From positions 59,053,560 to 59,117,559 of the forward strand of contig NC_134839.1 in NCBI RefSeq assembly GCF_965363235.1: DNA of 64,000 bases, given 5' to 3'. The stretch comes from Mytilus galloprovincialis. Its lineage: Eukaryota; Mollusca; Bivalvia; Mytilida; Mytilidae. Below are positions 59,870 to 64,000 of this stretch, piece after piece. Position numbers and translations under genes: made by a program. Each line of letters opens with the position of its first letter. Position 1 is the stretch's first letter. Under the pieces are notes generated by a model that saw only the letters and a program-made list of their open reading frames with translations, ran no database searches and was not told the DNA's origin.

Positions 59870-62800
59870 TTAAAAGTTAAATATCAAAACACCATCTATT
59901 TCAATGATTTTACAATTATTCTTTAGAAAGGTCCTTTCAAAAGTGTTCATCTTGTTAACCATCTTACAATATACATGAAAATAAGAAATATAATGTTTCA
60001 GTGTATACCTGAAAAATCTCGTAAGATCTATTTTCTTGACATCATTTTTGATCATTTGTCTCCTTTTGAAAACACAAAGTCTTGCAACAGAAAGAACAAA
60101 ATTAACAAAATATGTATTTACATCAGTATAAGTACTTGTCATACCAAGCAAAAACATCTGTCTATATCCTTGATTTACCAAGACATCAATTTTACATTTC
60201 TCTAGAAGCTCACATAAAAAACTAAACATATAGCTATGAAAAACATCTAGATCATGACATTTCAAAAATAAGTGAAACAAATCTTCTACTTCAGATTTAC
60301 AACTATCACAAATGTCTGAGTCAGAAAGTTTTATTCTTTTTAGTTTTAAATTTGTAAATATTCTATTGTGAACAATTTTAAAATCTAATTGCACACAGTC
60401 TGGCGATTTCCAATAACAATGAACACTTGTCCATACGAACTTAAAAGGAACATATTGGACATTAAAACTTTCTAACCAATATTGATGAGCATCAGGTTCA
60501 ATATAACATTTATCTACTAATATACCATAAAAATCTTTTGTTTTACAACATACAAAATCTTTTGTTTTGTTATTATAATTTACAATAAACAATGGAACCT
60601 CATCACAGTTAACTGGTTTTGTTTCATTTAATATCACCTTTTTCCATTCATTTGGAATACATTCTAGCAAACTATTATATTGCTGTCTTAGTTTATTACA
60701 ATCTACATTGTCATCAACATTTTCAATCATTTCATAAATAGCATTAAAAGGTAAAAAACCTGGAACCACTTCATATGCTACATGTTTCAATTTGGTAATT
60801 CCAGCTAATAAAAACTGTTTCCAAAGTATGCATTTACCATTCACCTTGATGGATTCATTCAAAAATATTGGTTGATTAAAAATATCAACCGATCGTATAT
60901 CAATATCAACATAAGGTTTAAAATATTGCCATGCATCAATGATTTCCCTATAAAACACAGGTATGTTTGTACAGTCTTTCTTTTGTAGCAATAAAAATAA
61001 ACAATGTACACCTAGATTTGTATTGTGTATCTTGTTCAAAAAATATGTCATAGTGTATTTCCATATAGCATGAAAATCCTTATCTAAAAATCTTGTCAAA
61101 AATTTTAATCTAAATGCTAATAGTTTTAAATAAATATCAGGGTATTTTAACCCTCCATCAGTTTTGGCTCCTATTATCGTTCTATATTTGATCAAATGCG
61201 ATCCATTATTCCATAAAAAATCTAAACATATCTTCTTGATTGACTGTAAAGCCCAATCAGGAATGGAACACACTGCTATTGTGTACCATAACCTAGACAT
61301 CAATAGTGAGGATATCACAGTAGCTCTACCAGATAATGTCAATCGTCTCTGCTTCCATAAATTAACTAACATTTTAATTTTACTAATTTTATCTTTCCAA
61401 TTAAGATCATCACAAAATAATTTATTTTTGCCTACATACACACCTAATATCTGTATACAATCTACAGAATATTTCAACCCTATTTGCTGTATTTCTGATA
61501 CATTAATTTTTGCTTTACCAATACACATAATCTCCGATTTTGACATATTTATCTTTGAACCTGATGCTTTTCCATAAATTTCAAAAATATTCAATGTTTC
61601 ATTGATAGACTCTTTATTACATAATGTGAGAGTAGTGTCATCAGCATGTTGAAAAATAACAGCTTTTTCATCACAATTAGGTATATTAATACCTTCAATG
61701 TTTAAATTATTTCTAATTGCACACTGCAAAGGTTCGGCAGAAAGCACGTACAAAAGAGCACTAATGGGACATCCCTGTCTAATCCCATTTTTAATTTTAA
61801 AATATTTTGTAAGAAACCCATTACTTTTAACAGAACTTTGAATGTCTGTATAAAAAATCCCTACCCAATTTACAAATCTATCACCAAATCCATACTTTTT
61901 AAGAACCTCCCTTAAATAAGTATGCCCAACTTTATCGAATGCTTTCTCCTGATCCATTTTAAGTAAATAACCCTCCAATTCTTCACTTTCTATAAGGTCA
62001 AGTACATCTCTTATATTAGCAATAGTATCAGCAATATCTCTACCAGGTATACAACAAGACTGACATTTTGATACAATTTTACATAAAACTTGTTTAAATC
62101 TATTAGCCATCACTTTGGCTAATATTTTATAATCTACCTGAAGGAGTGAAATAGGTCTATAATTTTTCAAAAATCTTTTATCTCCTTTTTTCTTAAATAT
62201 TAAACTAATAATTCCACATCTCATAGACCGAGAAAGCTTTGAATATTTTTCAATTTCTTCAAACAATTTCAATAGAATGTCTTTCAGTGAACTAAAAAAA
62301 GTACAATAGAATTCAACTGTAAGACCATCAGAGCCAGGACTTTTATTTCTAGCCATTTTCTGTAATGCAAATTCAATTTCTTTTACTGTTATATCATTAT
62401 CACATAGATCTACATCCTCCTGATTTATTTTAGTATTTACATTTTTTAAAAATTCTTTCATAACCTCATCATCTGTTTTAACAGAAGAATACAATTTATT
62501 ATAAAAATCATACTGTGTATCTAAGATACCTTCAGTATTAGTAACACTCTCATTGTTTTCATTCAATAGTTCCTTAATGCAATGTGACTCTTGCTTTTGC
62601 TTTTCCATTTGTAAAAAATATTTAGTGCATTTATCACTCTCAGTAGCCCAAAAAGCCTTAGAACGCAGGATTGCTCCTTTACATTTTTGTTCTTCATACA
62701 CTGACAAATCTAATTTCAAATTTTCATACTGAGCCACATCTATAACTTCTCCTAGAGCAATTCTCTCTGATATTCTTTTCAACTTATTTTGCAGTAAAAA

Positions 62801-63787
62801 ATATTCTGCATTCTTTTCTTTTTGAATTCTTTTTCCAAATACTTGACTAAATTTCTTGATTTTATATTTCAAATTATCCCACCAAATGAGAAACTCTGAA
62901 TTAAAAAGTGTGCTTTGTTTTTCTTCCTCAATGATATTTCTAATTTTTGAAATATATTCTTCATTTTTCAAAAATGTATTGTTTAAAATCCATAAACCTG
63001 GACCTCTTTCAATTTTTTCAAAATTCATTTTCATTTCAACAAAACAGTGATCACTAATTGTAGTATCAAAATGATATACACTCTGTTCAAAGAATGTCAA
63101 ATTCCTGTTCAATAAAAAATAATCTATTCTTGATTGTTTGAGTTCACCATTGTAAACCATTTTTCTTGAAAATACAAGTTTATCTGGATTTCTAAATCTC
63201 CATATATCGTATACATTATGATTAAGCATAATATCATTTAACTTTTTGACCGATACATCATTTTTGTGCACAGTTCTACTACACCTGTCTTTGCCAGACA
63301 ATGATGTATTCCAGTCACCAGCAATAATGGTATTTTCAAATAATTTCATATAATCATTTAAAAAATCAAAAAAATCCGCCTTTTCATTTACAATATTAGG
63401 CGCATAGACATTCATTATATTATAAATACTATCATCATATTCAAACTGTAAATGTAAAAATCTACCATTGTTATCTTTATATATTTGTTTAACATTTGCA
63501 CACAAGTTTGACTTCACTAATATGGCAACACCTTGCCTATTATTTGTCCCATCACTGTGATAAATATCACCATTATATAAATGTTTAACATTTTGTACAA
63601 GTTGGTCATCCCAAAACGTTTCTTGAAATAACATAAAATCAACATTTTTTTCAGACATAATAGACACATACTTTTTAAATTTGTCTATATTTCTAATACC
63701 ATTACAGTTGTGACTTACAAGTAGAACCATCATTGTAAGTAAAAAAATACATGTTTTATGATGATCCATTATTAACATTTTTTTCAT
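59870..63787 (-). CDS. LINE ORF2: APE-type endonuclease and reverse transcriptase
   Basis: 1,305 codons with no stop. N-terminal APE endonuclease: NCNG (27-30), QETFW with E56, NVYAP (126-130), GDWN with D158 and N160, RIDYF with D222, SDH (245-247). All catalytic positions are present. The reverse transcriptase lies at about 500-760: PGSDGL, YRPISLLQVDYK, KMDQEKAFDKV (block A Asp), RQGCPISALLY and the catalytic block H714-A-D-D717, where most LINEs have Y/F-A-D-D. A C-terminal zinc-knuckle-like C-x2-C-x8-H-x4-C (CDSCKSEVEDLFHLFLKC) is present. The first ATG overlaps ORF1; MDHHKTC at codon 8 is an alternative start. It should nick target DNA and prime reverse transcription there. It looks intact. 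Confidence 0.93.
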   Translation of the reverse strand: MKKMLIMDHHKTCIFLLTMMVLLVSHNCNGIRNIDKFKKYVSIMSEKNVDFMLFQETFWDDQLVQNVKHLYNGDIYHSDGTNNRQGVAILVKSNLCANVKQIYKDNNGRFLHLQFEYDDSIYNIMNVYAPNIVNEKADFFDFLNDYMKLFENTIIAGDWNTSLSGKDRCSRTVHKNDVSVKKLNDIMLNHNVYDIWRFRNPDKLVFSRKMVYNGELKQSRIDYFLLNRNLTFFEQSVYHFDTTISDHCFVEMKMNFEKIERGPGLWILNNTFLKNEEYISKIRNIIEEEKQSTLFNSEFLIWWDNLKYKIKKFSQVFGKRIQKEKNAEYFLLQNKLKRISERIALGEVIDVAQYENLKLDLSVYEEQKCKGAILRSKAFWATESDKCTKYFLQMEKQKQESHCIKELLNENNESVTNTEGILDTQYDFYNKLYSSVKTDDEVMKEFLKNVNTKINQEDVDLCDNDITVKEIEFALQKMARNKSPGSDGLTVEFYCTFFSSLKDILLKLFEEIEKYSKLSRSMRCGIISLIFKKKGDKRFLKNYRPISLLQVDYKILAKVMANRFKQVLCKIVSKCQSCCIPGRDIADTIANIRDVLDLIESEELEGYLLKMDQEKAFDKVGHTYLREVLKKYGFGDRFVNWVGIFYTDIQSSVKSNGFLTKYFKIKNGIRQGCPISALLYVLSAEPLQCAIRNNLNIEGINIPNCDEKAVIFQHADDTTLTLCNKESINETLNIFEIYGKASGSKINMSKSEIMCIGKAKINVSEIQQIGLKYSVDCIQILGVYVGKNKLFCDDLNWKDKISKIKMLVNLWKQRRLTLSGRATVISSLLMSRLWYTIAVCSIPDWALQSIKKICLDFLWNNGSHLIKYRTIIGAKTDGGLKYPDIYLKLLAFRLKFLTRFLDKDFHAIWKYTMTYFLNKIHNTNLGVHCLFLLLQKKDCTNIPVFYREIIDAWQYFKPYVDIDIRSVDIFNQPIFLNESIKVNGKCILWKQFLLAGITKLKHVAYEVVPGFLPFNAIYEMIENVDDNVDCNKLRQQYNSLLECIPNEWKKVILNETKPVNCDEVPLFIVNYNNKTKDFVCCKTKDFYGILVDKCYIEPDAHQYWLESFNVQYVPFKFVWTSVHCYWKSPDCVQLDFKIVHNRIFTNLKLKRIKLSDSDICDSCKSEVEDLFHLFLKCHDLDVFHSYMFSFLCELLEKCKIDVLVNQGYRQMFLLGMTSTYTDVNTYFVNFVLSVARLCVFKRRQMIKNDVKKIDLTRFFRYTLKHYISYFHVYCKMVNKMNTFERTFLKNNCKIIEIDGVLIFNF

Positions 63788-63998
63788 AGGGCGTCGATCT
63801 TACTCTCATTTTAGCACTATTCACATTAGGAGTATGCTTAGTTTTATTCCTTCTCTTTACTGATGACTTTTGGGATTGTGTCTGAGAAAGCCCATCGCCC
63901 CCCTCAGACACATCCATTAAAACTTCTATCTCGTGATCTTGTCCATCAGTACCTGAGGCACCAACAGGCGAGATATTATCTAAATCTCCGATTCCAGT
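63756..63998 (-). CDS. LINE ORF1, C-terminal end (partial)
   Basis: Open frame of 80 codons entering from beyond the window end (TGIGDLDNISPVGASG...) and stopping with TAA at 63756-63758. It overlaps the ORF2 start by 32 nt in another frame, a common LINE layout. The tail is acidic and then basic (SVKRRNKTKHT); no domain is visible in this part. Confidence 0.6.
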   Translation of the reverse strand, partial: TGIGDLDNISPVGASGTDGQDHEIEVLMDVSEGGDGLSQTQSQKSSVKRRNKTKHTPNVNSAKMRVRSTPYEKNVNNGSS

Positions 63999-64000
63999 TC

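Larger units (their letters stand above)
59760..64000 (-). mobile_element. LINE (non-LTR retrotransposon, L1/Tx1-like), 5' end outside the window
   Basis: Minus-strand element: end of ORF1, overlapping ORF2, a 3' UTR of about 90 bp with AATAAAG, and an A18 tail (T18 at 59760-59777). The long open ORF2 and clean tail suggest a recent insertion. It lies in the same orientation as the tRNA-Leu it disrupts. The RT core motifs (YRPISLLQVDYKILAK, NGIRQGCPISALLYVLSAEP, ADDTTL) look like the L1/Tx1 group; clade is by eye only. Confidence 0.9.

Noticed and set aside
61164-61577. 137-codon plus-strand frame and others opposite LINE ORF2
   Set aside because: Antisense shadows of the LINE ORF.

Overview
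The window reads as nuclear DNA of a marine mussel, most likely the genus Mytilus. Evidence: AT-rich, intron-bearing metazoan genes; several dispersed repeat families that I recognise from memory as typical of Mytilus and other bivalves (about 3478-4260, 10545-10699 with 11572-11700, 18567-19505, and 2643-3250); and bivalve-style immune genes. No database was available, so genus and family names are recognition calls.

Layout. 1-4900 is repeat-rich: a 700-bp palindrome built from two opposed tRNA-derived SINE copies, a third SINE fragment, a small element with direct terminal repeats, a bivalve repeat, a LINE-like 3' end and two inverted-repeat elements. 4869-9868 (+) holds what I model as one three-exon gene. 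Exon 1 encodes an intracellular CXorf38/DZIP3-like HEPN domain plus a transmembrane helix; exons 2 and 3 encode a peptidoglycan recognition protein (PGRP) domain. Splice sites and phases fit exactly and give a 475-residue type II membrane receptor. Its PGRP domain has Ser where amidases have the zinc-binding Cys, so it is probably a sensor and not an enzyme. 9869-12157 is nested repeats. 12158-16599 (-) is a two-exon class A GPCR whose intron splits the DRY motif and carries a MITE inside a MITE. 16600-19689 is more repeats plus decayed relics of the following array.

19690-59759 is a tandem array of 29 units, nearly all 1,278-1,285 bp long and almost identical. Each unit carries an elongator tRNA-Met(CAT) gene on + with an 18-nt intron, and a convergent tRNA-Leu(AAG) gene on -. 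Three sequence types (A 1,284, B 1,283, C 1,278 bp) are interleaved, which indicates unequal exchange and conversion. One unit carries a 3,169-bp hAT-like DNA transposon (36404-39572). Two relic units outside the left edge have lost or degraded tRNA genes. The right edge is cut by a LINE on - (59760 to the window end) that sits inside the last tRNA-Leu gene with its poly(A) tail at the junction. It has an intact 1,305-codon endonuclease/reverse-transcriptase ORF2 and the end of an overlapping ORF1.

The most interesting items are the HEPN-TM-PGRP receptor architecture, the 29-fold intron-bearing tRNA-Met array, and the intact LINE sitting inside a multicopy tRNA gene.
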